From NCBI RefSeq assembly GCF_008806955.1, contig NZ_CP031727.1, forward strand, positions 2,742,001-2,806,000: 64,000 nt of DNA, written 5' to 3'. Positions 10,601 through 18,136 of this stretch are shown here, in pieces. The notes beneath the pieces were generated by a model. That model did not search any database. It was not told where the DNA came from and was given only the letters and a program-made list of their open reading frames with translations. The stretch is from Cellvibrio sp. KY-YJ-3 (GTDB lineage: Bacteria; Pseudomonadota; Gammaproteobacteria; Pseudomonadales; Cellvibrionaceae). How positions within the stretch are numbered: the stretch's first letter is position 1; every line of letters begins with the position of its first letter. Made by a program: the position numbers and the translations under genes.

Positions 10601-10932
10601 GTAGCAGACCAAGGTGAGCGAATACGCATATAAGGGTATTCATAGGCTTCGGTGACTGAGTGGCCGTCTTTATCCCAATAGGTGTTGAGATTCCAAGGGG
10701 AACCATCGCACTTGAATTTATAAGACCAAGGATCACCGCCACTAAAGTCATCGGCTTTGGCTGCTGGGTTTTCTTGGTCCCAATAATTGACACTTTCAAC
10801 GCGGTAATCGTGGAAGTTACCTTCCCACGCAGTAGATTTTGCTGCATACGCGGTGGGTAATATGGCTGTACTTGCGGCAATCACAACGAGTGATCGCGCC
10901 ACACAGAATAGGGGGCGAGATAGTTTTTTCAC
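7633..10932 (-). CDS. Large multimodular GH16 glycanase (Big_2-like domain, three CBM-type modules)
   Basis: A secreted 1099-residue enzyme, starting at GTG with GGAG 7 bases upstream and a Sec signal ending near AYAA (residue 31). The GH16 domain spans about 130-425, with catalytic motif E-I-D-V-Y-E at residues 273-278. It is followed by a bacterial Ig-like (Big_2) segment around 520-610 (VIDAIITPSN, ITPSNATNKNIKWVSDNPAIATV), a CBM6-like module ending WQWFGHSAQF (about 610-755), a long Ser/Ala linker, and two typical CBM6 modules (about 820-950 and 970-1099). The subfamily (agarase, porphyranase or other) cannot be fixed by eye. Its last two CBM6 modules closely resemble those of the GH86 enzyme at 41841-46343. 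A TGTTGACA palindrome-like site lies about 90 bp upstream. Confidence 0.88.
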   Translation of the reverse strand: MKKLSRPLFCVARSLVVIAASTAILPTAYAAKSTAWEGNFHDYRVESVNYWDQENPAAKADDFSGGDPWSYKFKCDGSPWNLNTYWDKDGHSVTEAYEYPYMRIRSPWSATEAIVRDNTPAAQSFPLSDLSNKAGWRFVPTASDEFNQATLDVLKSPSDSTGKWVTNNHTWGGREPAPFLPKNVRQESGLLKLSLKQKVESQIYGFLNANFMNGWSAATAMNATPVRYGYFEVRSKVGVGSSAFWLYSKSMEDVRYIKGERVFTKALVDHNLEIDVYEQAGRRPEWAPYYNMNTWVFEYQGDDHRIFSKKASGQSCGREGWQGGDDLLPHAAGLQNGGHWKADIDFAADFHVYGLYWGPDELRWYVDGKLIRSMKNRYHHTPLYILLDTETMPDWFGLPTPAELQHDHEIDYVRVWTTDALENHNGKGWRAIQADGNARYSMRVAARDGDGHQNGKGANQPLEYLQQHSKPFGTVESYIGSATSGTQNPVKATAVNFKTTDLLVLSERRLSPYRAAADNIRYYYAHYGHVIDAIITPSNATNKNIKWVSDNPAIATVTASGVIVPAQTYDAETGSLTHIASGEVTLTGTHADLPGNVFTLRVKLVEVGSENSITLANFSTTGRNATVAEGYAASAVGWGTKGFPSAITDNTRGEFGSYQIDFGSGGKFSFMLSAGTPIQTGTGVKVFIDDEEVLSENLNNISGDWDAHFENWFPTTFTVSPGKHWVKIMSAGASEWQWFGHSAQFLQLLDGTNSPSSSAASASTMSSRSSVAQSSVAASSVPTSSAAPSSVAKSSIAPSSAVNSSVASSIGGIGAKVIVQAENFIATGGTYQGFQKYTTANGIGAINYNQRGDWADYSFTIGSAGTYTINAFLGTTLADSAIELFIDNVSVGKKTVLNNNNWDAFVPLTLNTGVQLSAGTHTLRVVSAGTTASTWEWNADRIEFTQIAATSSSRSSAASSSSATPTPIVVQAESYTTTGGAYQGLQKYTTATGVAAVNYNQRGDWADYTINVTATGNYRINAYLGTTQVGGAIEILVDGISVAKKTVPNNNNWDVFAALEVSNSVRLTQGMHNVRIISAGATASTWEWNADRIEFVPVN

Positions 10933-11022
10933 AGTTGGCTCCAGGTATTATTAATTATTAACGCCGGCTGCCAAATGCTTCATTGAGGTTAAAACCGCAC
11001 GAGGCAAATAACCAACAATTAA

Positions 11023-11032
11023 ATGTTGACAA
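11023..11032. promoter_or_regulatory. Candidate operator ATGTTGACAA upstream of the GH16 gene
   Basis: One of a family of near-palindromes (WTGTTRACAW) seen upstream of several agar genes. This copy is 91 bp before the GTG at 10932. The identification rests only on recurrence and position. Confidence 0.4.
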
Positions 11033-11090
11033 TTGACAGGGGCTGACACTGTAAGCCACATGCAGGGGGTAGGGCAAGTAATTGGTATTT

Positions 11091-11130
11091 TTAGGCAATA
11101 AAATGCTACTCAGGTAACATTTTATTGCTT
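11091..11130 (-). terminator. Hairpin, likely terminator after the ferredoxin reductase gene
   Basis: There is a perfect 11-bp inverted repeat GCAATAAAATG / CATTTTATTGC (11095-11105 and 11118-11128). T-rich tracts lie on both sides (TTTTG on plus, CTAAAAATA on minus). It would act downstream of the P450 operon. The stem is AT-rich, so its strength is uncertain. Confidence 0.5.
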
Positions 11131-11155
11131 TTGAGGGGGTTGGGGCGGCAGGTAG

Positions 11156-11244
11156 TTATCGAATATGGATGTAATCAATTTCCCATTGGCCACTTTCACT
11201 CGCGCCGATAAACTCAATGCGCAGACGTTTCAGTACCGCATGTA
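11156..11244 (-). pseudogene. C-terminal remnant of a carbohydrate-binding domain
   Basis: In the gap between the large GH16 gene and the ferredoxin reductase, a minus-strand frame of about 28 codons ends with LRIEFIGAS, ESGQWEIDYIHIR and a stop. That is the pattern of the final beta strands of a CBM6/CBM-type domain. There is no start, and stops lie immediately upstream. I read it as the tail of a deleted multimodular enzyme gene. The segment is too short for a firm family call. Confidence 0.4.
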
Positions 11245-11264
11245 TGCGCGCTCATCAATAATAC

Positions 11265-12524
11265 CTAACCTGTTGTTAGTAAATTTTCTTGTGTTAATTC
11301 GTACTGAGAATTAGCAAGGTTGGTTTTGTTAATTTTGCTATTTGTTTTAATCAATTTGGTTCCGAGAACATATGCTTTGGCATTGTTAATTGCATCTACC
11401 GCCAGCAATTCATCCCCTGCAAAATACCAAGTGGAAAATTTCTGTTCAGTGGTGTTTTCGCGCCGAATTATGATTTGATCATAACCACTGGAGAGCCCTA
11501 CCATTTGTAATTTTACATCGTACTGATCCGACCAGAACCAGGGTAGGGCATTATAATGTTGCGCTTTACCACAAATATCCAGCGCCGCAATTTTGGCTTG
11601 ATCGACAGCATTTTGTACCGATTCCAAACGTATGTGACGTTGATAGTGTGGATTAAAGTGATAGCTGCAATCGCCAATGGCATAGATGTTTTCGTTGCTG
11701 GTGCACGCCTGTGCGTTGACACAAATGCCGTTTTCAATGGTTAAACCAGCTTGTTCTGCGAGGATTTTATTGATCCGCACCCCGACCCCCACAATAATAA
11801 TATCAGCTAGATATTCTGCACCGTCGCTGGTATGCACTTTATTAACGCCAGCATCGGTGGTGATGGCACTGACATTTTTCTCGGTAACAATTTTTACACC
11901 ATGAGCTTCATGCAGTTGTAAAAAAAAGGCCGACATTTCAGGGGCGGTGACACGGGCGAGAATGCGATTTTCACGCTCTAGTACCACCACAGATGCGCTC
12001 AATTTTTTCAGCGAGGCCGCCGTTTCCAAGCCAATATAACCACCGCCAATAATCACAACACGTTTGTTTGAGCTGCTGTGAAGAGCCGCTTTGATGCCAA
12101 GGCTGTCTTCCAGATTGCGCATAAAAAAAAGATTGTGCGCATCAGTTAAGCCACTGATCGCCGGCACTATAGGGCTTGCGCCGGTCGCTAGAATTAATTT
12201 GTCGTAATAGAGTTCATCACCACTATAGGTAGAGATTTTTTTTGCCTTAGCATCCAGCTGGGTGACTGTAACTCCCAGCAATAATTCGATGTCATCTTGT
12301 GTGTAACTGGCTTCTGGCTTGAGCGCCAGTTTTTCGATTGGATCATTGCTGGTGATATAAGTTTTTGATAGTGGCGGGCGGTGATAGGGCAGCCTTGGGT
12401 CACTATCGATAAGTACAATTTTTCCTGCCCAGCCCTCTTTGCGCAGTGCAAAGGCGGCGTTAACACCGGCGTGACTGGCGCCGACGATAATACAAGTTGC
12501 TGTTGTAAGCGGATGCTTAGTCAT
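11265..12524 (-). CDS. Ferredoxin reductase of the P450 system (FAD, NAD(P)H-dependent)
   Basis: This 419-residue flavoprotein resembles putidaredoxin reductase. It has an N-terminal FAD-binding motif (IIVGASHAGVNAAF), LPYHRPPLSK just after it, a second dinucleotide-binding motif (VVIIGGGYIGLETAASL, about residues 155-170), and the family motif IYAIGDCS near residue 280. It passes electrons from NAD(P)H to the 2Fe-2S ferredoxin encoded 62 bp upstream, which then reduces the P450. It is the third gene of the P450-ferredoxin-reductase operon. In marine agar and porphyran degraders this trio demethylates 6-O-methyl-D-galactose. That role here is inferred from synteny. Confidence 0.88.
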   Translation of the reverse strand: MTKHPLTTATCIIVGASHAGVNAAFALRKEGWAGKIVLIDSDPRLPYHRPPLSKTYITSNDPIEKLALKPEASYTQDDIELLLGVTVTQLDAKAKKISTYSGDELYYDKLILATGASPIVPAISGLTDAHNLFFMRNLEDSLGIKAALHSSSNKRVVIIGGGYIGLETAASLKKLSASVVVLERENRILARVTAPEMSAFFLQLHEAHGVKIVTEKNVSAITTDAGVNKVHTSDGAEYLADIIIVGVGVRINKILAEQAGLTIENGICVNAQACTSNENIYAIGDCSYHFNPHYQRHIRLESVQNAVDQAKIAALDICGKAQHYNALPWFWSDQYDVKLQMVGLSSGYDQIIIRRENTTEQKFSTWYFAGDELLAVDAINNAKAYVLGTKLIKTNSKINKTNLANSQYELTQENLLTTG

Positions 12525-12586
12525 AGCCTTTAACCCACAAATAATTGTTTATTGTTGTTTGAATGTTGTTGATTGGTTTGGATTGT

Positions 12587-12895
12587 TTAGCCAACAACTT
12601 CGAGTACCAAGCCATCTACCTGAGGGGTGATTTCAATTTGGCAACACAAACGACTGAACTCATTTACATTGTCGTCCAGCTCCAGCATGTCTTTCTCAAT
12701 GTCACTGGCAGCGGTTAATTTACTGGCATGCTCTGCTGGAACATAAACATGGCAAGTTGCACAGGAGCAAACGCCACCACAGTCGCCGCCAATACCTGGA
12801 ATGCCGTTGTTAACCGCCAGTTCCATTGCATTGCCTGAAGTTGCCTCTAAAGTGATGCTGTCTTTACCGGGAGTAATAAAGGTAATTTTGGCCAT
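12587..12895 (-). CDS. 2Fe-2S ferredoxin (adrenodoxin/putidaredoxin type)
   Basis: A 102-residue soluble ferredoxin. Cluster ligands are visible as C-x5-C-x2-C within CGGVCSCATC, plus the distal cysteine in SRLCCQ near residue 88. The region AEHASKLTAASDIEKDMLEL matches the acidic partner-binding helix of vertebrate-type ferredoxins. It sits 51 bp after the P450 gene and 62 bp before the reductase gene, so it is the electron carrier between them. The length is normal for the family. Confidence 0.9.
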   Translation of the reverse strand: MAKITFITPGKDSITLEATSGNAMELAVNNGIPGIGGDCGGVCSCATCHVYVPAEHASKLTAASDIEKDMLELDDNVNEFSRLCCQIEITPQVDGLVLEVVG

Positions 12896-12946
12896 TTTGG
12901 TTTCTCGTGTAAAAATGTTATATTCAAGAATTGTTCGAGTAAGAGA

Positions 12947-14116
12947 TTATTTTGATAATTGCAGCTGCAACTTGTGGTAACCCACCTTGCGCTGAAATTC
13001 ACCCCAGTTTTCAATATTTTCCTGTGCATCACCTAGGGTTATTTTATCGACTTGTTGGCACAGCTCATCCAACAGAATTTGCATGATTACCCGCGCGTGA
13101 GTTGCACCAAGGCAATTGTGATGACTAAAACCAAAACCGACGTGCGGGTTTAATTTACGATCCAACACTACCTCGTTGGGGTTTTCAAAAACGGTTGCAT
13201 CGCGGTTGGCGGAGGCCCAGCAAAGTGAAATTCGGGTGTCGTTTTTGACTGCATGGCCACAAACTTCACTGTCTTTAGTCGCAACTCTTCCCATATGGGT
13301 GAGTGGTGAGAAATAGCGAATTAATTCTTCAATTGCACGGTTATGAATTTCAGGTTCTTTGCGTAAACGTGTCAGCGACTCGGGGTTTTCACCCAAGTAA
13401 GCGAGAGTATTGGTGACCATATTAATTACTGTGTCGCGACCGCCAGCAAAGGTGAGCACAATGATGCCTTTAATTTCGTCGTGAGTTAATTTTCTGCCCT
13501 GTAATTCAGTGGCTAATAAAACGGAAAAAATATCGTCACTGGTTGATTTTTCTGCCGCAGCGATTTTTTTATCAATATAGTTATAAAGTACCTGAGCTTT
13601 GCTGCCATCTAATGGATTATCTTCACTGCGGAAAACGTGTGTTCCCCAACTGATAAATAAATCTGCTTCTTCATAAGGAATGTTGAGCAATATGGTTAAT
13701 GCTCGGGATTGTAAGGGCAGCGCAAAATCGTAAATGGCTTCAATTGAATCCTGTTGTAGAGATTCTTGCACCAATGCCGAAATTTGTTGGCGCAACGCTT
13801 GGCGATAAGTTTCTTCAAGTGGCCGTTTAAGCCAAGGCTCTAAAAAAGCGCGGTAATCGCCGTGTAGGGGCGGGTCTACTTCAAAGGGAACCTGGCGAAT
13901 ATCGCGAATGTTGACTTCGGACGGCACCACAATTCTGCCGGGGGTGGCAGCGGAGCTAAAGGTTTTCCAGTCGTGCGCACATTTGCGTAAATCTTTATGG
14001 CGCAGCACCATCATCACCGGGTCATTTTGATCATCAATAAACCCAACGCCTTGCTTTGCGCGAGCTTGCTCAAAAGGGTCGGGAATACCAGTGTGATTAA
14101 ACGGGCACTTACTCAT
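12947..14116 (-). CDS. Cytochrome P450, probable 6-O-methyl-D-galactose demethylase
   Basis: This 389-residue soluble bacterial P450 starts at the ATG at 14116, preceded by GGAG at 9 bases; an upstream in-frame TTG lies on that ribosome-binding site. The I-helix motif is FAGGRDT, the K-helix E-x-x-R is in EELIRYFSP, and the heme-cysteine loop is FGFSHHNCLG, with serine where glycine is more common. It heads an operon with ferredoxin and ferredoxin reductase, inside an agar locus. Reisky and co-workers described such CYP systems that release formaldehyde and D-galactose from 6-O-methyl-D-galactose. The P450 call is certain; the substrate is inferred from context. Confidence 0.88.
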   Translation of the reverse strand: MSKCPFNHTGIPDPFEQARAKQGVGFIDDQNDPVMMVLRHKDLRKCAHDWKTFSSAATPGRIVVPSEVNIRDIRQVPFEVDPPLHGDYRAFLEPWLKRPLEETYRQALRQQISALVQESLQQDSIEAIYDFALPLQSRALTILLNIPYEEADLFISWGTHVFRSEDNPLDGSKAQVLYNYIDKKIAAAEKSTSDDIFSVLLATELQGRKLTHDEIKGIIVLTFAGGRDTVINMVTNTLAYLGENPESLTRLRKEPEIHNRAIEELIRYFSPLTHMGRVATKDSEVCGHAVKNDTRISLCWASANRDATVFENPNEVVLDRKLNPHVGFGFSHHNCLGATHARVIMQILLDELCQQVDKITLGDAQENIENWGEFQRKVGYHKLQLQLSK

Positions 14117-14268
14117 GGTGGGAGTCTCCAAGCGATCATTGATGGCTTTTATGATAGAGCGGAGACCTTGCGGCTAATACACAGATAAGGTGAAAAAGTA
14201 TCAGAAATTTGACATGAACTTCAATGGACTAGTTGAGCTAATACAGAGTTGCTTGTTCGCCGCGAGTA

Positions 14269-14308
14269 GTAAAAACGACACTTTCAACGGCTAGCTGAAA
14301 GTGTCGTT
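14269..14308 (-). terminator. Rho-independent terminator after the CBM6/hydrolase-like gene
   Basis: A perfect 12-bp inverted repeat, AACGACACTTTC (14274-14285) and its complement (14297-14308), is followed on the minus strand by TTTTT. It lies 33 bp past the stop at 14341. Confidence 0.8.
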
Positions 14309-14340
14309 AATTTATTCAATATAGCAATTTATTTAACATT

Positions 14341-15771
14341 TTACTCTTTTAAGAATTCATCAAAAAATGCTTTGGAGTTGTTAAGTGTTAAGAATCCAAA
14401 TATCCAGGCATTTTCAACGCAGTCGGAAAAATCAAAACCACCGGCTTTAATTGAGGGGTTTTCGTATCCGCTGATATTGTTGTTTGCATCCGCAACTCGT
14501 TGCGCTTCACTCCAGATATTGCCTACACCAACATCGGCTTTTGCTCTCTGCCAATCACTACCGTCTTTGGTGTTAAATCCCGGTGTGCCGTTACCCGTTG
14601 AATTGCCGTCTGCAATTTTGTTGTATTGCGCGGTATTTTTCACATAGGTTAAATCGGCGGGTGTTGTTTTATCTTCGTTCCAGTTGCTGTGTTGTACAAC
14701 ATGAAAGCGCGTTTTCAAATTAATACCGGGATTAGCCTGCTGAATGGCTCTGAGTACATCGGCGGTAAAATCCGATTGACCCGCTTCTTGTACCCAAATA
14801 TCGCCGCCGGCATTCAATGTTGCCAACGCTTTTTGCGTGACGTTATTAACGGCAGCATTCCAATTGGTAGAAGCGTTAGACCAATTGCTTCCAAACGCTA
14901 AGTTAAAAAGTTGTGGCGCATCTATATAGCGGCCACCTTGAGTGCCGATAGTTCCAGCTACTGCATGGTATTTCACATTATTAAAGCGTGAATCGCGCAA
15001 CATGGTGGCTAGGGCAGCAACTGCGTGCACATCATCTAGATCAGGTTTTTGATCGAAGTGGGCGAGCAATAAATCCTTGGTTGTATTGAATTTTCCGAGA
15101 ATGACATTATCCACTGGTGGATTGTTGGTGTCTGGTTCTACTTTTTTAATGTCGATCCAATTGATGTTGAATCCACCTGTGAGCATATTTAAACGCAGCA
15201 TTTTTTTGCCTGCGGTCAGACTTTTTTTAGCCGAGCTGAGTGTTTGCCAGCTTTGCCATCCGCCTGTGTTTGGAATAGACAGCGTGCTACCCAACAGAGC
15301 GCCATCAATATCAATACTGAGTGTGCCGGAAGTATCGGGCGATGCAACGCGGAGTTGAAGTTGGTATTCGCCTGAACTAGTGATATTGATGGGGTATTCC
15401 AGCCATTCTCTACTATTAATCCAGCCGATATTGAGGCCACCGCCAGTGTCAGTTGTCGCTTGAATATCAACATTGCCGGATTGCCCTTGTCCGCCTTGAT
15501 TGCCGGGTGTTGTATCAAATGCTGTAAAAAAATCCTCTGCCTGAATGTTGGCTGGGACATTAGTGTAGTTAATAGTGGGGTGGCCAAAACTGTCGCAGCG
15601 CAGTTCGCCGCACATGCAAATACTAAGGCTGGATTTGCTGTTGGCACAATCTGTCGCAGAGCTGCCGTAGATGTTTTTACACTCGCTAGTAGTGTTGCAC
15701 TGATCCTGTGCCAATAATGTGCTTGAAAACAATAATGCAGAAATAGAAAAACAAAATTTTATTTTATTCAT
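14341..15771 (-). CDS. Secreted CBM6 protein with nucleoside-hydrolase-like C-terminal domain, function unknown
   Basis: A 476-residue exported protein with GGAG before the ATG and a Sec signal ending at LLAQ (about residue 22). A small six-cysteine segment follows (about 24-60), then a CBM6 (about 72-210; WLEYPINITSSGEYQLQLRV, NINWIDIKK). A C-terminal domain of about 250 residues begins LLLAHFDQKPDLDDVHAVAA. The D-x-x-x-D-x-D-D pattern resembles the calcium- and ribose-binding loop of inosine-uridine nucleoside hydrolases, and DIWVQEAGQSDF fits the later strand of that fold. The CBM6 suggests that it acts at agar. No catalytic role is established; it may be a new glycan-active hydrolase. Confidence 0.7.
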   Translation of the reverse strand: MNKIKFCFSISALLFSSTLLAQDQCNTTSECKNIYGSSATDCANSKSSLSICMCGELRCDSFGHPTINYTNVPANIQAEDFFTAFDTTPGNQGGQGQSGNVDIQATTDTGGGLNIGWINSREWLEYPINITSSGEYQLQLRVASPDTSGTLSIDIDGALLGSTLSIPNTGGWQSWQTLSSAKKSLTAGKKMLRLNMLTGGFNINWIDIKKVEPDTNNPPVDNVILGKFNTTKDLLLAHFDQKPDLDDVHAVAALATMLRDSRFNNVKYHAVAGTIGTQGGRYIDAPQLFNLAFGSNWSNASTNWNAAVNNVTQKALATLNAGGDIWVQEAGQSDFTADVLRAIQQANPGINLKTRFHVVQHSNWNEDKTTPADLTYVKNTAQYNKIADGNSTGNGTPGFNTKDGSDWQRAKADVGVGNIWSEAQRVADANNNISGYENPSIKAGGFDFSDCVENAWIFGFLTLNNSKAFFDEFLKE

Positions 15772-15947
15772 GTTTATCTCCTTTTAGCTAAAGCTGACAG
15801 TAGATGGGTGTGTTTGAATAGATGTAGCGGAAGCCGCTAACAGATTGAGTTTATGCTTATGATGGAATTATTTTGTGTTGTTGTTCGCAGGTATAAGAAT
15901 GAATAAATAATGCCGATTTATAATTATTTTATTTGTGATCTGCACTG

Positions 15948-15972
15948 TAAAAGCTCCAGTTGAACTGGAGCC
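15948..15972 (-). terminator. Terminator after the KDG kinase gene
   Basis: A palindromic stem, GCTCCAGTT / AACTGGAGC (15953-15961 and 15963-15971), is followed by TTTTAC on the minus strand, 46 bp past the kinase stop. A plus-strand T run after it may make it bidirectional. Confidence 0.65.
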
Positions 15973-16017
15973 TATTTACTTTTTTTGGGGACAAAAAAGG
16001 AGCAGCAATAATTAATG

Positions 16018-16956
16018 TTAATAATGTAATTTGCTGATGTGACGCTTGAAAAGTTCGCGATTAAGAATGGCCCCTTTGTGCTGAATCACCAGTGCAGATA
16101 TTTTTGCTGCAAAACGAATGGCATTTTCGGGGTTTAGCCCGCGTGCGCGCGCCGCCAGATAGCTGCCGTTAAACGAATCACCTGCTGCAGTTGTATCTAT
16201 AACCTGAGTGACAGGTTCTATAGCGACTTCCAAATGATCTTGGCCTGACTGATAAATAATAGGGGCAGGGCCATCTTTAATAATAATTTCATCAATATTA
16301 TAGGCACTTAAAAATTTGCTAACCGCGATTGCGGAGTCTAGCTGATAAAGATTGGTGAAATCCTCCAAACTCGGTAAAACCAAATTGCTTGCATGAAAAG
16401 CGAGTTCGTATTGGGCTTTACAATCCTCAATGGAGCCCCATAATTTTGCGCGATAATTAGGGTCAAAAATGACTTGTGTGCCCTGTTGTTTTAATCGATG
16501 GATAAAATCCCAAAAGAGGTCGCGGCTGTCTTTTTCTAATATGGCCAAAGAAATGCCCGAAAAAAACACTTGATCGGGAGCTGTGAAAGTCGCAGCGGAA
16601 ACTTGCGCCTGATGTAAATGCATGACCTGTTTTGCCGCTGAGTCATTGCGCCAATATTGAAAACTGCGCTCGCCACTGGGGGTATTGTTGATCATATAGA
16701 GCCCCAACGTTTTACTCGGGTGCTTATAGATCAAAGAGGTATCTATATCCTCTTGCTGCAGGCTGGAGATTAGTTTAGTGCTAGCGGCGTCTATCCCGAC
16801 CGCACTCATAAACGATACTTGTATTGCTTCAGGGGCGCAGCGTTTTAAATATACCGCCAAACTGTGCACATCCCCCGCAAATGATTGTTGCCATAAATCT
16901 GGGCTAGCGGGGCTTAGTTCCAGCATACTTTCGCCAATAATCACAATTCGTTTCAT
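16018..16956 (-). CDS. kdgK: 2-keto-3-deoxygluconate kinase (PfkB family)
   Basis: A 312-residue cytoplasmic sugar kinase. It has N-terminal IVIIGESMLEL, a substrate-side strand VIFDPNYRAKLWG (about 160-173), and PfkB signature 2, DTTAAGDSFNGSYLA, with the catalytic Asp and anion hole near residues 250-265. It should phosphorylate 2-keto-3-deoxy-D-gluconate, the endpoint of the AHG branch, to KDPG for Entner-Doudoroff cleavage. It lies alone, away from the AHG operon, with its own terminator and a candidate operator (17029-17038) about 75 bp upstream. The assignment to KDG rather than a related keto-deoxy sugar acid is inferred from the pathway. Confidence 0.8.
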   Translation of the reverse strand: MKRIVIIGESMLELSPASPDLWQQSFAGDVHSLAVYLKRCAPEAIQVSFMSAVGIDAASTKLISSLQQEDIDTSLIYKHPSKTLGLYMINNTPSGERSFQYWRNDSAAKQVMHLHQAQVSAATFTAPDQVFFSGISLAILEKDSRDLFWDFIHRLKQQGTQVIFDPNYRAKLWGSIEDCKAQYELAFHASNLVLPSLEDFTNLYQLDSAIAVSKFLSAYNIDEIIIKDGPAPIIYQSGQDHLEVAIEPVTQVIDTTAAGDSFNGSYLAARARGLNPENAIRFAAKISALVIQHKGAILNRELFKRHISKLHY

Positions 16957-17028
16957 CGCATATTCGCTTGTTTGGGGTAGGGTTAAAGGGTTGCTTTCTA
17001 TTCTATAGAGCTATGCCTTTTATGTAAA

Positions 17029-17038
17029 ATGTTGACAA
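17029..17038. promoter_or_regulatory. Candidate operator ATGTTGACAA between kdgK and a solute-binding-like gene
   Basis: Matches the recurring WTGTTRACAW site. The context AAATGTTGACAAATGTGG is close to that upstream of the GH86/TonB pair. It could serve the divergent genes on either side. Confidence 0.4.
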
Positions 17039-17164
17039 ATGTGGTATGAGGCATGTTGGTAGAATTACAGTATCCAAGCTATGCTTTTTCAGTTGATGAG
17101 CAATGATCTACTCTTCTCTAGGATGATATTGCTGGTTAACAGCGTATTCAGTGGGAGAAAAATT

Positions 17165-18076
17165 GTGTGTTTACATCTGCGCCGTATAATCGGGATTGTA
17201 CTGTTGTCGGGAGTAGGGGCTTCTTGTAGCTGTTTGGGTATGCAAGTTGTCAATTATCGCATTCCCAGCACCCCTATCGATCAATACGAAAATTACACTA
17301 TTGAGGTGCTGAGGCTGGCGCTCGAAAAAACTCGCGCTAGCTACGGTGACTATCAGCTCCGACCTTTGCCTGAAGGAGTTAATAGGCTTAGGGCTAAAAA
17401 AGCGCTTGCTAGTAATGAGTATTCTGATTTGGTTATTGAGGATAGTTATGATGGATCTGAAAGTGCTGATGTAAGTTATATAGAGTTTCCCATCGATTTA
17501 GGTGTTTTGAGTTATCGAGTATGTTTTGTGAATCCAGATGTGGCTCCAGTAGTGGCTGCGGCTAAAACCTTGGAGGAATTGAAGCGTTACCGTATTTTGC
17601 AGGGCATTCACTGGGCCGATACGAAAGTTCTGAATGCCAATGGATTTAAAACACTTGAGGTGTTTGCTTATAAAAGCTCCTTTCGCATGGTGGCGTCTGG
17701 TCGGGCGGATTTGTTTTGTTTGGGGGCCAGTCAAATTATGAATGAATACCTGAATAACAATACGGGCTTGCAGCTAAGTATTAATGATAGTTTCTACTTT
17801 TATTACAAATTGCCGCGCTTTTTTTTCCTTAGCTCCCGGAGCAAGGTATTAAAAAGGAGGATTGAACAGGGGTTGCTGCTTGCCTATCAGGATCAAAGCC
17901 TACAAGCACTATGGGATAAAAAATTTTTAACTAGTTTGAGGTTTATACAACTGGATAAGCGGAAAAAGTTTGCTCTCAATAATCCATTAAACAGTCATTT
18001 AAATCCAGCCTACGAACAATACTTTGCTCCGTTGCCAGAGATTACCCAGGCAATTGATACTTCCTCCAAAAAATAA
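17165..18076 (+). CDS. Periplasmic solute-binding-like protein (SBP_bac_3 type)
   Basis: The start chosen is the GTG at 17165, with GGGAG 8 bases upstream. It gives a compact signal peptide (VCLHLRRIIGIVLLSGVGAS), whereas the ATG at 17081 gives a longer N-terminus with no ribosome-binding site. The mature part (about 280 residues) has the pattern of amino-acid-binding-like periplasmic proteins: IEVLRLALEKT early, LKRYRILQGIHWADTKVL after a CVN strand, RADLFCLGASQIM, and a C-terminal helix LLLAYQDQSLQALWD. There are no ABC transporter genes nearby, so it may be an orphan sensor or binding protein. The ligand is unknown. Confidence 0.6.
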   Translation: MCLHLRRIIGIVLLSGVGASCSCLGMQVVNYRIPSTPIDQYENYTIEVLRLALEKTRASYGDYQLRPLPEGVNRLRAKKALASNEYSDLVIEDSYDGSESADVSYIEFPIDLGVLSYRVCFVNPDVAPVVAAAKTLEELKRYRILQGIHWADTKVLNANGFKTLEVFAYKSSFRMVASGRADLFCLGASQIMNEYLNNNTGLQLSINDSFYFYYKLPRFFFLSSRSKVLKRRIEQGLLLAYQDQSLQALWDKKFLTSLRFIQLDKRKKFALNNPLNSHLNPAYEQYFAPLPEITQAIDTSSKK

Positions 18077-18081
18077 TCGCT

Positions 18082-18115
18082 AAAAATAAAAAAGCCATAC
18101 TCGGGTGAGTATGGC
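18082..18115 (-). terminator. Terminator between convergent genes, mainly for the minus-strand GH86
   Basis: A 9-bp stem, GCCATACTC / GAGTATGGC (18094-18115), is followed on the minus strand by TTTTTTATTTTTA. It is 22 bp past the GH86 stop at 18137. Confidence 0.85.
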
Positions 18116-18136
18116 AAACGGCACGACAAAGAATGT

